Assembly: GCA_025506515.1 (NCBI GenBank)
Contig: CM046451.1
Coordinates: 65,613,635 to 65,677,634, forward strand
Source: Flaveria trinervia
Taxonomy: Eukaryota > Streptophyta > Magnoliopsida > Asterales > Asteraceae
Direction of reading: 5' to 3'
DNA: 64,000 nt
Shown here one piece after another: positions 22,690 through 33,092 of the stretch. The notes under the pieces are model-generated. The model worked only from the letters and a program-made list of their open reading frames with translations. It did no database searches and had not been told where the DNA came from. The first letter of the stretch is position 1, and each line of letters opens with the position of its first letter. The translations under genes and the position numbers were made by a program.

Positions 22690-23520
22690 CCTCAGGAATC
22701 TAAACTATGGCACGGAAGGCTGGGTCATTTTAATTTCAAAAACATGAATCAGCTGATCCACAATAGTTTAGTGAGAGGTTTACCAATAAAAGAGTTCCAC
22801 TGTGATGAAACCTGCACTGCTTGTTTAAAAGGAAAACAGCACAAAGTCTCATTTCCTCCTATTGAAGAGCCTAAGTCCACTGCCTGCTTGCAACTACTGC
22901 ATATGGATCTAATTGGTCCTGTGAGAGTGATGAGATGGTTAAGAAGAAGTACTGTCTGGTAATTGTGGATGATTACTCCAGATTTGTATGGACTTTCTTT
23001 CTACATCAAAGGATGAGGTTGCTCAGAAGATTATCAACTTTGTGTTGTATGTTGAGAAGCAAGTATTCCCTTTCAGTCAAGTGTATAAGGAGTGACAATG
23101 GAACTGAATTCAGAAACCATACACTTGATGAATTTTATCTTTCAAAGGGAATCAAATGGCAGTTTAGCATCCCAAGGCCAGAACAAAATGGAGTAGTGGA
23201 GAGAAAAAAATAAGGACCTAATTGAAGCTGCAAGGTCTATGTTGGCTGACTCTGGTTTGCCACTGACCTTTTTGGGTGAAGCTGTTAACACAGCTTGCTA
23301 TGTGCAGAATAGAGCCTTAGTAAATCAAAGGTTGATGAAGACTCCATATGAAGTTCTACATCACGTGGCTCCTCTAATTTCATTTTTCAGAGCATTGGGT
23401 GTCTTTGTTTTATTCTCAACACAAAGGATCAACTCCAAAAATTTGATCCTAAGGTGGATGCGGGTATTTTGTTGGTTATTCATCTACTTGCAAAGCATAC
23501 AGAGTCTTCAAGTGTAGAAC
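22690..23520 (+). pseudogene. Copia integrase of C1 (broken)
   Basis: LWHGRLGHFNFKNMN and ETCTACLKGKQH give the HHCC zinc domain (22700-22840). The catalytic residues are all visible: Asp in LLHMDLIGP (about 22900), Asp in IRSDNGTEF (about 23090) and Glu in NGVVERK (about 23200). A frameshift at 22930 and a stop after ERKK (23211-23213) break the core. 23239-23517 gives the C-terminal half (ADSGLPLTFLGEAVNTACYV). Confidence 0.88.
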
Positions 23521-23953
23521 AAAGATAGTTGAAGAGACTTTGCATATGAAGTTTAATGAATCTCCAATGGACAAGATCCACAAAACCCTGTGGAGTTGTT
23601 TGATTTGGACATACTGCATATGTTCCTTATCAACCTCCATTGTTGCAGACCATGTGGATAAATCATCTTCTATAGCATGTCTTCCACCTGGTGGTATTGA
23701 TGATGATGATGATAATATCAATACTCACTATTCAAGTTTAGTGACCAACTGCCTAAGTCTGCTAAACTTGATGTTCCTGTAGCTTCAGCAGTTCCATCCA
23801 CAACAAATGCTGATGAGATTTCTGATTCCTCTACATCTTTTGAGTTACCATCAAATTCTTGGTTTCAAGAGTTGCATCAACATCTGCTGCTGCTGAGGGT
23901 TCTACAACACTTGCACATATATTATTGTTTATCAAGAGCTGAAGAATCACCCA

Positions 23954-24960
23954 ATGTCTCAAATCATTGGTGATATCAATGCTGGAGTTTCAACAAGAAG
24001 TCAATTGTCTAACTTCTGCTTCTATGCTCTCTTCATCAGTAAGCTAGAGCCAAACAACTATCATATTGCTTTAAAAGACAATGGATGGGTTGAAGCCATG
24101 CAGCTTGAGCTACTTCAGTTCAAGAAACAGCAAGTGTGGGAACTGGTTCCTCTACCCCCAGGTAAGTGTGCAATAGGCACTAAATGGGTGTTTAGGAATA
24201 AAACTGATGAAAATGGGCTTATTGTAAAGAACAAGGCAAGACTGGTTGTACAGGGGTTCTCAAAAGAAGAAGGTATTGATTATGATGAAACCTTTGCCCC
24301 TGTAGCCAGACTAGAGGCAATTAGATTGTTCTTAGCCTATGCTGCATTCCACCATCTCAAAGTTTTTCAAATGCATGTCAAAAGTGCATTTTTATATGGA
24401 AAAATAAAAGAAGAAGTTTATGTGTGTCAACCACCAGGTTTTGAGGACAATAAACATCCTTGAATGGGTGTATAAACTTGATAAGGCTCTTTATGGGTTG
24501 AAACAAGCTCCTAGAGCCTGGTATGAGACACTTTCCACTTTTCTTCAAGAATAATTTCACTAGAGGCTCCATAGATAAAACTTTGTTTATTAAGAAGGTG
24601 GATCAACATAAGCTACTTGTTCAAATTATGTTGATGATATTATTTTTGCATCTTCTGATCCCGAGTTGTGTGATGATTTTACCAAATTAATGAAAAAGAG
24701 GCTTGAAATGAGTGCAATGGGAGAATTACAGTTCTTTCTAGGTTTGCAGATCAAACAAAAGGCAGATGGAACCTTTATTCATAGTCCAAATATACAAAAC
24801 ATCTTTTGAATAAGTTTGATTTACAAAATTGTAAGCCCTGTTCTACTCCATGTGCAACACCACACAACTGGATGCGGATCAGAAAGGTAAAGCTGTTGAT
24901 GAAACACTTTACAGATGTATGATTGGGTCCTTGATGTACTTAACAGCTTCTAGACCAGAT
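23954..24960 (+). pseudogene. Copia reverse transcriptase of C1; catalytic Asp lost
   Basis: The linker between integrase and RT (23520-23950) is in mixed frames. 23954-24463 encodes WVEAMQLELLQFKK, GTKWVFRNKTDENG, ARLVVQGFSKEEGIDYDETF and FQMHVKSAFLYGKI. Motif A normally reads QMDVK, so the first catalytic Asp is His (codon 24374-24376). The VDD box at about 24630 is present as bases, but one base is missing just before it and the frame shifts. MIGSLMYLTASRPDI-like sequence follows to 24960. Confidence 0.88.
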
Positions 24961-25566
24961 ATCATGTTTGCTACTTATGTCTGTGCTAGATTTTAGGCTG
25001 CTCCTAAAGAGTCTAATTTGATTGCAGTCAAGAGGATCTTTAGATATTTGCAAGGTACACAATCTCTAGGTTTATGGTATTCCACTGGACACTCTTGCAA
25101 ATTAGTTGCTTTTTCAGATAGTGACTAGCAGGGTGCAAGTTAACTAGAAAGTCAACTTCTGGTGGATGTCAATTCCTAGGCAACTGTTTGATTTCTTGGC
25201 AGAGTAAGAAACAAACATTGTTGCTACATCCACTACTGAAGCAGAGTACATTGAAGCTGCAAGTTGTACTTCTCAGGTACTCTGGCTTCAGAACCAACTT
25301 TTGGATTATGGCATTACAGAGACTAAGACTCCATTATTAATGGATAGTGCTTGAGCTCTGTGCATTGTCAAAAATCCAGTCCAGCACTCTAGGACCAAAC
25401 ATATAGAGATCAGACATCATTTTATTAGGGATTGTTTTGAAAAAGGTCTGATTGATCCTAAGTTTGTGCCTAGTGCTGATGAGCTTGCAGACAGTTTTAC
25501 TAAGCCTTTGGATAGTTCAACTTTCCAAAACCTAGTGTTAAGCTTGGTATGCTGTAGCTAGAATAA
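24961..25566 (+). pseudogene. Copia RNase H of C1
   Basis: Fragments include STSGGCQFLGNCLISWQSKK, TTEAEYIEAAS, VLWLQNQLLDYGITETKTP and the C-terminal signature ADSFTKPLD. Small deletions and one stop (at about 25351) interrupt it. The end is at about 25566. The homologous, better-kept end in C2 is at 43517-43137. Confidence 0.88.
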
Positions 25567-26294
25567 GTGATAACTACTGATGATCTCAGCATATAAGTAT
25601 TGATGATCATTAGTACCATATCCATATAGTACTGATTCTGTTAAAACAACTGATAAAGTTACAACTACGTGATGTAGTTATAACTATGATGTCAGTAAAA
25701 ACAGATAAGTACTCATGTCTATGAAACAACTGAAAACATCTAAAAGGCTGATGAGTAAGTGCTGAGGACAGTATGAAACAGCTGAAAGGCTATGAATTGA
25801 CGAAAACTACTGATGAGAACTTTCTCCTCAGTTGTTTCTACAACTGTTGTTTCATTCTAAACAACTGATGACAAAACCATGTCTTCAGTAGTTTCACAAT
25901 TACTGATGACTAACACCAATCTCAGCTGTTTACAACAACTGATGACAAAACCATGTCTTCAGTAGTTTCACAACTACTGATGACTAAACCAAGTTATCAG
26001 CTGTTTACAACACTGATGAAAAAACCATGTCTTAGTAGTTGTGAAACTACTGATGACTAATACCAGTTTCAGTTGTTTACAACACCTAAAGCAAACCGAG
26101 TCTTCAGTTGTTTTCAAAACATCTGAAGTCAAAACCTTGGTTTTCAGTAGTAGTTTTATAACTACTGATGCCTAAAACCAAGACTTCAGTTGTTTCAACT
26201 TCTGAAAGGGTAATACCATGTCATCAGTCGTTTACAACTACTGACGACTAACACCAAACCCTTCAGTCGTTTTCTAACCCTTACCCTATAAATA
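25567..26294 (+). promoter_or_regulatory. Inverted-repeat array plus TATA-like box upstream of the C1 third ORF
   Basis: About 700 bp of alternating AACTACTGATGAC / GTCATCAGTAGTT-type words, spaced roughly 20-50 bases. These are the C-family words also found in the LTR. TATAAATA follows at 26287-26294, and the third-ORF ATG is at 26369, 75 bp further. C2 has the same layout inverted, including the 75-bp spacing. No ORF is supported inside. Confidence 0.55.
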
Positions 26295-26368
26295 CCCAAT
26301 ACCTAAGCCTTCAGCGCTTCATCCTCTCCAAACCTAATGTTCAAATCTCCAAAACTTCTCTCTCATTA

Positions 26369-29300
26369 ATGGCGACCATGCAGCTCAAACCACGCCATAA
26401 CTGTGTTGCCTATCTCACAAAATCACCTTTCTGATCTAATGATCCAATCTCCCTACGAAACGGCCTTCCTTTTAAATCCCACCATTCATGCCGAATCCTT
26501 ACACCAGTTTTGGACGAACGTCACCTTCTAACTAAGGAGAACAACACCGAGTCTCTCCAGTCATTCGTCAACAATCATCAAGTGGTCATCACTCCGGAAG
26601 TCATTCGCCAAACCTTAACTTGAATGATGCCACTTTCCCTGCTGGGTATCCAAAGGGCACAACTGATTTATCCTTTGCCACCATGGATATCAGGGAAACC
26701 TCAATGCCTCTACCATCGTGAAGAAGCATTTCCATGATGCAGAACATCTTATCTTTACATGGTAAATGTTTTGCTTAGCTCCTAAGACATCCTCTTGGGA
26801 TCAAATGTCTACCAGGTTGCAGCAGGTACTATCTCATTCCTTGAGCAACAAGACTTAAACTTTTCTGAAATTATTTTTGAACTTAAGGATATGGCCTCAA
26901 AACCTCTTTCTAATCGATGGATATTATATCCTCGATTCATATGGCCATCATAGAGAATCAACTGAAAGCTGAGGGACTTGTTGGCCTTGGAGTCCCTACA
27001 ACGGCTGTATTGCCTGAAGTATACTCCAGGCACAACTCTGACCAAACACTGAAACAGGCTGCCAAACTGTGAAAACCCACGCAGTTGGAACCCACAGCCA
27101 CCACATCTCCAGATCCAAAGTCCCCACCAAACCTAAATCCAAAAAGCCAAAACGGCTACTCAGGGAGATGAGTCCCCTGAGGATGCCCCTGTACCACAAA
27201 CACAGGAACACATACTGGTATTAACCCCCCAGTTGTGTCAAAGACTCAACCTGCCAAAGCCGCACAGGTATCCTCTCAACAGGATCCTGTTGCAACCAAT
27301 ATTGGGGAACCCACACTGCTGGAACCTATCTCACTTGAGAGGGTTACCATTGAAGCGCACCATTCACCCCGGATGCAATCTGCTTCTACCCAATCACCAC
27401 ATGCAACCGCCCCCCAAAGTCCTACATTAATTGTTGCACAGTGCTGAGTTAGTTGCACTCCTCACCCCCTCCCCAGATACCAATTACAACTGGGCATACC
27501 TCTACCATTGAGGGGGAGGATCAAAGTGCATCTGATAACCCATAGCATAAGGGTTACAATGTTCCATTTCCTAGTGTAGAAAGGAGATTGGAACTTCTGG
27601 TGAGGCTGCCACTTATCCAACTTCAGCATATGATCAGGATGTAGTTGGTACCATTACTAACCTTACCAGAGGCAACTACTGATGAAGGACATAGTCCTGA
27701 GGCAGGAAGTCCCCAGTTCCAAGACAAAGGGGCACATGCTACTACTGACTCTACACTCAGTGCATGTTCATCTTGATTCTATCAGGGGTCAGGTGATTCA
27801 GTACCACTGATGATGACCTGGGCTTCTTTTACGATGTATTAGCCCAAACACACCATCCTGGAAGAGGAGGTGAGCAGACTCAAAGAGCTGCTTGCCAAAA
27901 CTTCTGCGGATCAAAGACCATCTGCCTCTCACAACCCCACAGATGGCACCTTCATCTGAAGGTCTCCTAAACAACGAGCCACTCCTAAATATCAGCCACC
28001 TGCCTCTGCTTTTGGCATTAATTCTCAGGAACAGATCCCCCTGAGCAAATAGCTGCTATCTTTCAAAATTCCCTACCTCTCATCACACCTATAATCACTG
28101 ATATAGTGATCAAAACCATTGATGAGAGGCTTTCCTCAGTAATACAACCCTTGATAGAAGAAGTTGTGGGCAAATAGCTTTCTGACAATCAAACCCTTGC
28201 AACCAATGCAACCCAAAAGGGGGAGATTCAGTCAGTGAAAGCAAAAAGAAGAGGAGTGCAGAGAGGAAAGAGAAAGAGAAAGAAACAGAAGTGACAGAAG
28301 TGGAAAAAGAGAAGGAGTTGGCTGTGGAGATTGAAAAAGAGAAGGGGAAGGAAGCTGACATGAAGAAATCAAAGAAAAGAAAGAATGAGAAGGAGACTGC
28401 CTTGGAGCTGATGGTAAAAGAGGCTGATGCTGAACACAGCAGATCAATGGATAACATCATTGATCAGTTGTTTAGGCAAGGCCATGACACTGACAAACTT
28501 GACTCTGAGATCAGAAGATTAAGATTGAAGAAATCCAAACAGATGGGCAAGTTATGATGTGTTAGAAGAGAAAGGCTGGAGATCATGATCAGATTTATAG
28601 CAAAATCTTGGAAGATCAATGATCGAAATCAAGGCTTGGTCCAGGGATAGCATCTTGGCAATACCACCAAGATCTGTTCGTCTGAAGTATACTCTTAAGG
28701 ATTAGTTATTGAAGCTTTGAATGAAGCTGGTGCTGGGAGCAGGACTGAACTAGCCAAGCAATCTAAAGCCACTCACTTCCAAAATCCTAGAACAGCCTGT
28801 CAAGATTCCCACCTAAACCACCAAACAACAACCCACCAAAACACAACCCACCAACCAACTCCCTTACCCTCAAAACCAATAGCCGATGATGTATCCCAGA
28901 AGAAGAAGAGAAGGGTATTGAGGCTAGAAGATGATGAAGAAGATGATGATGAAGATAGACTGCCACTCTCAGCTGTTATACAGTTGCCGAAGGCCACAAG
29001 TCACTCCCCAACAATTACTCCTGAAACTCAAAGACATTGTGAAAGTGAAGCTAGAAGAAGAAGACTTCACAAACAACACGATGAGGAATTGTTGAGGAGG
29101 GTTGACAAAGCATATGCAGCCACATCTTCTATCATCAACATGAAGAAGCATGCTCTCAGATTATACACTCTTAAGCATACATTTCAATATCAAAAGGAGA
29201 GAGTAAGGATTTGGCCTGATCCTAGGGTGTCTCACAGGATTCACAAGAAAAACATTCCACAGATACATTGGCCAGGTGAAAAAGATTGTAGATGAAGTGA

Positions 29301-29671
29301 TCTCCCTGGTCTTTGTAGTATCACCCTGGGAAATCCTAGAAGACTTCAAGAAAGATTATAAAGCTAACCAAACCCCACAGAAGATGCTTGAAAATAAAAT
29401 GGTGAAAAAGGGGTTAGTTTATAAGAGGCTTGAACAAGTCAGAAAGAATGAGCTCCAGTTGTTTCTAGAGGGTAATCACCCTGATGAATTTGCTTATAGA
29501 ATAATAACAACTGTGGAGCTAAAGAATGGGAAACAGGTCAAATACCTATCTGAGTACTATGGGCCTGAATCATTATTTGAAGGAGGTGCTGAAGAGCTGA
29601 CCATGGAGGAACAAATTACCTTCCTTGAGGCCTACACAAGAGAGTCATACAGACTCATAGTAGGGAAGTAG
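26369..29671 (+). pseudogene. Third ORF of C1; function unknown
   Basis: It starts at ATG 26369 (MATMQLKPRHN, same start in C2). The N-terminal domain includes LKDMASKPLSNRWILYPRF, homologous in plan to the D1 protein (a FITPAIINMHLQLD segment there matches ITPEVIRQTLNLND here). The middle (28210-28560) is extremely Lys/Glu-rich. The C-terminal part holds KKKRRVLRLEDDEEDDDEDR, with an NLS-like basic run (28717-29295), and 29276-29671 encodes a folded-looking end (VSPWEILEDFKKDYKANQ). In total it could have been about 1,100 residues. I see no transmembrane segment. Many frame breaks. Confidence 0.7.
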
Positions 29672-29884
29672 ATCTCATGGATGGGGTAACAACTCTGTGT
29701 CCAGTTCCCAAGACAGAGTTCCCATTCATACTTTGCCAAACAGATCATTGAGACTTCTTCCCAGGCCTGTGCTTAAAAGGGTCACTCTGAGCTGATCTAA
29801 AAGACAAAAAGACCAATCCTTCTGCCATAATAAGTGGGACATCTTCAATAAGTTTAGAGGTTTTGGCTGTATTGGTTCAGGGGG
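29672..29884 (+). other. 3' untranslated tail and polypurine tract of C1
   Basis: No coding sequence. It ends TTCAGGGGG directly before the TGTTGG of the LTR, the plus-strand primer site. Confidence 0.8.
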
Positions 29885-30777
29885 GTGTTGGACCAAAAGA
29901 ACCAATGAGCCTGATCAGAAAAACCTCTAAGTCCCATAGACATATAACAACTGCTGAAGACTTGATCAGCTGTTTGACAAAGTCTGAAGATTTCAACAAG
30001 TGAAGACTAAAGTACTGAAGACTTCAAAAGCTGAAGACCAAAGTCTGAAGATCAACAGCTGAAGACTAAAGTACTGAAGACTGCAACAGCTGAAGACTAA
30101 AGTACTGAAGACTTCAACAGCTGAAGACTAAAGTACTGAAGACTTCAACAGCTGAAGACCAAAGTCTGAAGATCAACAGCTGAAGAACAAAGTAGTGAAG
30201 ATCAATAGCTGAAGTACAAAGACTGGAGACATTAGCTGATGACAACAGCTGAAGTTCAAGTACAAGTACTGAAGCCTTCAGAGTTTGTTACAACAGCTGA
30301 AGAAGTATTCTTCAGTTGTTGTGATGGTTTCCTTTTAGTAGTTTTCTTTTTGTTTCAGTATTTGTAAAACGACTAAGAGAATGTTCTTTAGTCATTGTAG
30401 TTTCAGTAGTTTCTTTTCAGTAGTTGTAGTGATAGTTAACACTTAGCATTTTTGTAAGAAGATATCAGCTATTTGACATCTTCAGTAGTTGTGTTAACTA
30501 TCAGTAGTTTGAATAAATTCTGTTAGATGTCACTATCAAGTGACATCAGCAGACGTCACATCTCCTATATAAGAGGTGTTGACCTAATTGTATGTGTGAC
30601 ATTCTGTTACCATGAAAGCGAATATTGAATGAAATATATTTTGCTGAATTCTTTCTGTCTATAACCGTTTGTTCTTACCTTGAATATCTTTTGTGTTCTT
30701 ATGAATTAGCTAATTCATTGTTGGATTTCCGCTGCTATACTCTCTAATCAATCAAACGTAGATCGCTGATCCTAACA
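29885..30777 (+). repeat. 3' LTR of C1
   Basis: 893 bp, near-identical to 18266-19187 except for scattered substitutions and one fewer 31-base tandem unit. TATATAA is at 30566-30572. It is followed by target duplication TATAC at 30778-30782. Confidence 0.95.
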
Positions 30778-30782
30778 TATAC

Positions 30783-31392
30783 CCTTCCTCCTCATATCTC
30801 CCAAAGTCATCACCATAACCACCATTAAAGCCAACTCCTTCTACTCCTGAGGTGTGCACAACCTGCGGTTGTTGGTATTGTGTATCGAGTTTCATTTGAG
30901 AGGTAGAGGGAGTATGAACTATGGACGGAATAGGCTAATATTGTTGTGGTGGTGGTACTAGTTGAGAAGATGATGATTGACCGGTTGTGGAAAGAAATAT
31001 GAAAAGGGTGAAATGGTTGCTGAGGGTTAAAGCTAAAAGGTGGTCGGTTGGGTACTGTGTAATAGGGTATGGGGTGGTTTAATCTCAGGTGTTGATGAAG
31101 GATTGGTTAAAGTATTGGATGGTGTTGTTTGACCCACAGTAGTAGGTGGTGATGGTAGATCCATTGTGTTGCTTGGTATAGCGGGTGATGTAGGTGCTAT
31201 TGGTGAACCACTCATTTTATTTTGTCTGTGTAAGAATTTGTTCCTACGAGTGGCTCGTTCAATTTCTAGATCAAACACTAATGGTAATGATGAGCGCGAG
31301 TTCCTTGTATGCGTAGACCTGAAAAACCTACACACTACACAACTGGCGTAACCCTGAAAATAACAAAACAACACTAATAAACTAACACACAT
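30783..31392 (-). pseudogene. Athila gypsy gag, N-terminal part
   Basis: The minus-strand frame 31392-31033 encodes RSSLPLVFDLEIERATRRNK, followed by a Pro/Ser/Thr-rich stretch. The likely gag start is the ATG at 31215 (MSGSPIAPTS). The frame upstream of it opens near a TTTTCAG that could be a splice acceptor or plain leader. The sequence ends where C1 inserted and continues at 18260. Confidence 0.65.
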
Positions 31393-31401
31393 TGTGCACT
31401 A

Positions 31402-31420
31402 CTCCACGACAATGGCGCCA
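31402..31420 (-). other. Primer-binding site of Athila element H
   Basis: The minus strand reads TTTTGGCGCCATTGTCGTGG across 31423-31404, close to the TTTTGGCGCCGTTGCCGGGG usual in plant Athila/Tat elements. It fixes the 5' end and orientation of H. Confidence 0.8.
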
Positions 31421-32070
31421 AAATTTGACGTGAGGTTGTGGTACACGTAAATATAATCCAAATTAACAAAGTGGTAAAAAGGTATCGAATAAAGGAGTTT
31501 GTGGAAAATGTGTTTATTTTATAGTGTTGTGAATTCACTACAATTAAATACTATGCTAAAATAAATATCAAAAGTTGGATTGTTTTGGTTTAAGAACTAA
31601 TAGTAACTAAATACATTGCAAATCCAAGAATACTTTTATAAACAGATTAGGAACAGTGACCATCCAAGATCAGGTTTTAATCCACACTAATGTTTATGCC
31701 TACAAGAAAGAACCACATAGACATGGTTCGTGTTTGATTATCTATTTGTGATGAAGGAGAACTAGGTACTCCGATTGGTAAATGTGAGGTTGTTACTCGA
31801 TGATCAATTGACAATTATCCAACCCTAATTCCTCCCATGATATCTCGATTGCCAATGGGACCAAGAACGTATGGTTTAGATTAACATCAAACAACAATCA
31901 ACAATTTAGAAACAAATATCCAAACACCATAATAGCTCAAACAAACATTCAAAGTTATTATTCTAGAAATTCAAGCACAAACATAGTGTTTCAAAAGCAA
32001 ACCTTACATCTAGGATGATCACCAAATGTTTAGCCACACATGACTTGGTACGTCATCATCACACACCAAT
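31421..32070 (-). repeat. Athila 5' LTR/UTR remnant
   Basis: About 650 bp of AT-rich sequence without coding potential, directly upstream of the gypsy primer site, so by position the 5' LTR end of H. No second copy is in the window to prove its borders. It is cut at 32070 by B1. Confidence 0.5.
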
Positions 32071-32833
32071 TGTTGGACCCTTGAAAGGATCATACATGCC
32101 AACTCAATGGGTGATTTTATGATTGTTCTACTGAAATCCCTCAAGTCCAAGAAGAAATGTTGATGAAGATCTGCAAGGAAAATAACAAGTGTTATCTTCC
32201 GCATTAGTTAATGCGGAAGACATAACTCTCATGCGGACAAGTGTTTACTCTTCCGCATTGACTAATGCGGAAGACATAATACTAATGCTGAAGAACAAGT
32301 TACTCTTCCGTATTGACTAATGCGGAAGAACAAAAGAAGATGCGGACAAGACTTTGCTCATCCGCATTAACAAATGCGGATGATCGACCAAATGCGCATA
32401 AGTATTTTTTTCATCCGCACTAACCAATGCGGATGGACCAACTTACTAATTTGGATGATCAAGTGAAGAGATGTTGATCAAGATTATCTCATCCGCATTT
32501 GTCAAATGCGGTAAACAAGCAGAGATACGGATCAAGACTTGGACTAGTTCTGATGTAATAAGTCAAGGGTAGTTTAGTCATTTTGTAAAGGCATCTTGTC
32601 TGCCTATAAATAGAATAGTTTACCTCGTACTGCGGTGACGGCTGATAGACAGAGAATTTTTGTTGTAGTTATTCTTTGTAATTTATCAACTTTAATATAT
32701 TAATACAAAAACATTTAGGAGTATTTTTCTTGCTTCCAATGTTCTTTGATTGTTTGTTTCCGCCACTCAATCATTGACTTGATTATCATATTCGATTCAC
32801 AATAAGAATATCACTCTTACTCAACCTCATTCA
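32071..32833 (+). repeat. 5' LTR of B1
   Basis: Starts TGTTGGACCC, ends ATTCA two bases before the primer site, 763 bp. The left border rests on the TGTTGG motif only, since the 3' copy is too altered to align by eye. It contains the hairpin array described next. Confidence 0.7.
32195..32612 (+). promoter_or_regulatory. Hairpin array plus TATA-like box in the B1 LTR
   Basis: Six inverted repeats in about 320 bp. The best has 12-base perfect arms TCTTCCGCATTA and TAATGCGGAAGA with a 2-base centre (32195-32220). Next is one with 11-base arms at about 32249-32274. Others have CATCCGCATT / AATGCGGATG arms. TATAAATA follows at 32605-32612, so the array lies in U3. Confidence 0.75.
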
Positions 32834-32835
32834 AT

Positions 32836-32847
32836 TGGTATCAGAGC
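32836..32847 (+). other. Primer-binding site of B1
   Basis: TGGTATCAGAGC, a perfect complement of initiator tRNA-Met, two bases after the LTR end. Confidence 0.93.
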
Positions 32848-33092
32848 TTTGGCTCTCGATTCTCTTTCAGATATGTGCACAGACTGTATAGAATTCGATT
32901 GATCTGGTAATCAAGTTGCTAGTAGTGGATATCATCATCTCTACTTAGTAAACAGCAAGAATACTTCTGTCAAACAACAAGAAAATCATTACAGAACTCA
33001 TTCTAAACCTCGAAAGAACTGCTTGAACAAGTTGGACTCATCAAACATAATTAATCTTAAAATCAACTAAATCTATACTTACACAAACCAAC

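Larger units (their letters stand above)
18266..30777 (+). mobile_element. Complete SIRE-like copia element C1
   Basis: LTRs at 18266-19187 and 29885-30777 bound primer site, gag, protease, integrase, RT, RNase H and a long third ORF on the + strand. Target duplication TATAC lies at 18261-18265 and 30778-30782, inside the gypsy gag. The LTRs look only a few per cent different by eye plus one tandem unit, so C1 is younger than A1. All coding parts have frameshifts. Confidence 0.95.
2481..32070 (-). mobile_element. Athila-type Ty3/gypsy element H, split by A1 and C1
   Basis: Three separated pieces read in order on the minus strand: UTR/LTR, primer site and gag start (32070-30783); gag and protease (18260-15628); then reverse transcriptase and RNase H (4173-2481). 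The gaps are exactly the copia elements C1 and A1, each flanked by a 5-base target duplication. The order gag, protease, RT, RNase H and the RT motif RMPFGLCNA are typical of gypsy Athila/Tat elements. Integrase and 3' LTR, expected beyond 2481, are cut off by G. Confidence 0.85.

Noticed and set aside
28110..28460. 116-codon minus-strand frame rich in Ser and Phe, membrane-like.
   Set aside because: It is the antisense of the Lys/Glu-rich middle of the C1 third ORF. AAG/GAA codons read backwards give Ser/Phe/Leu.
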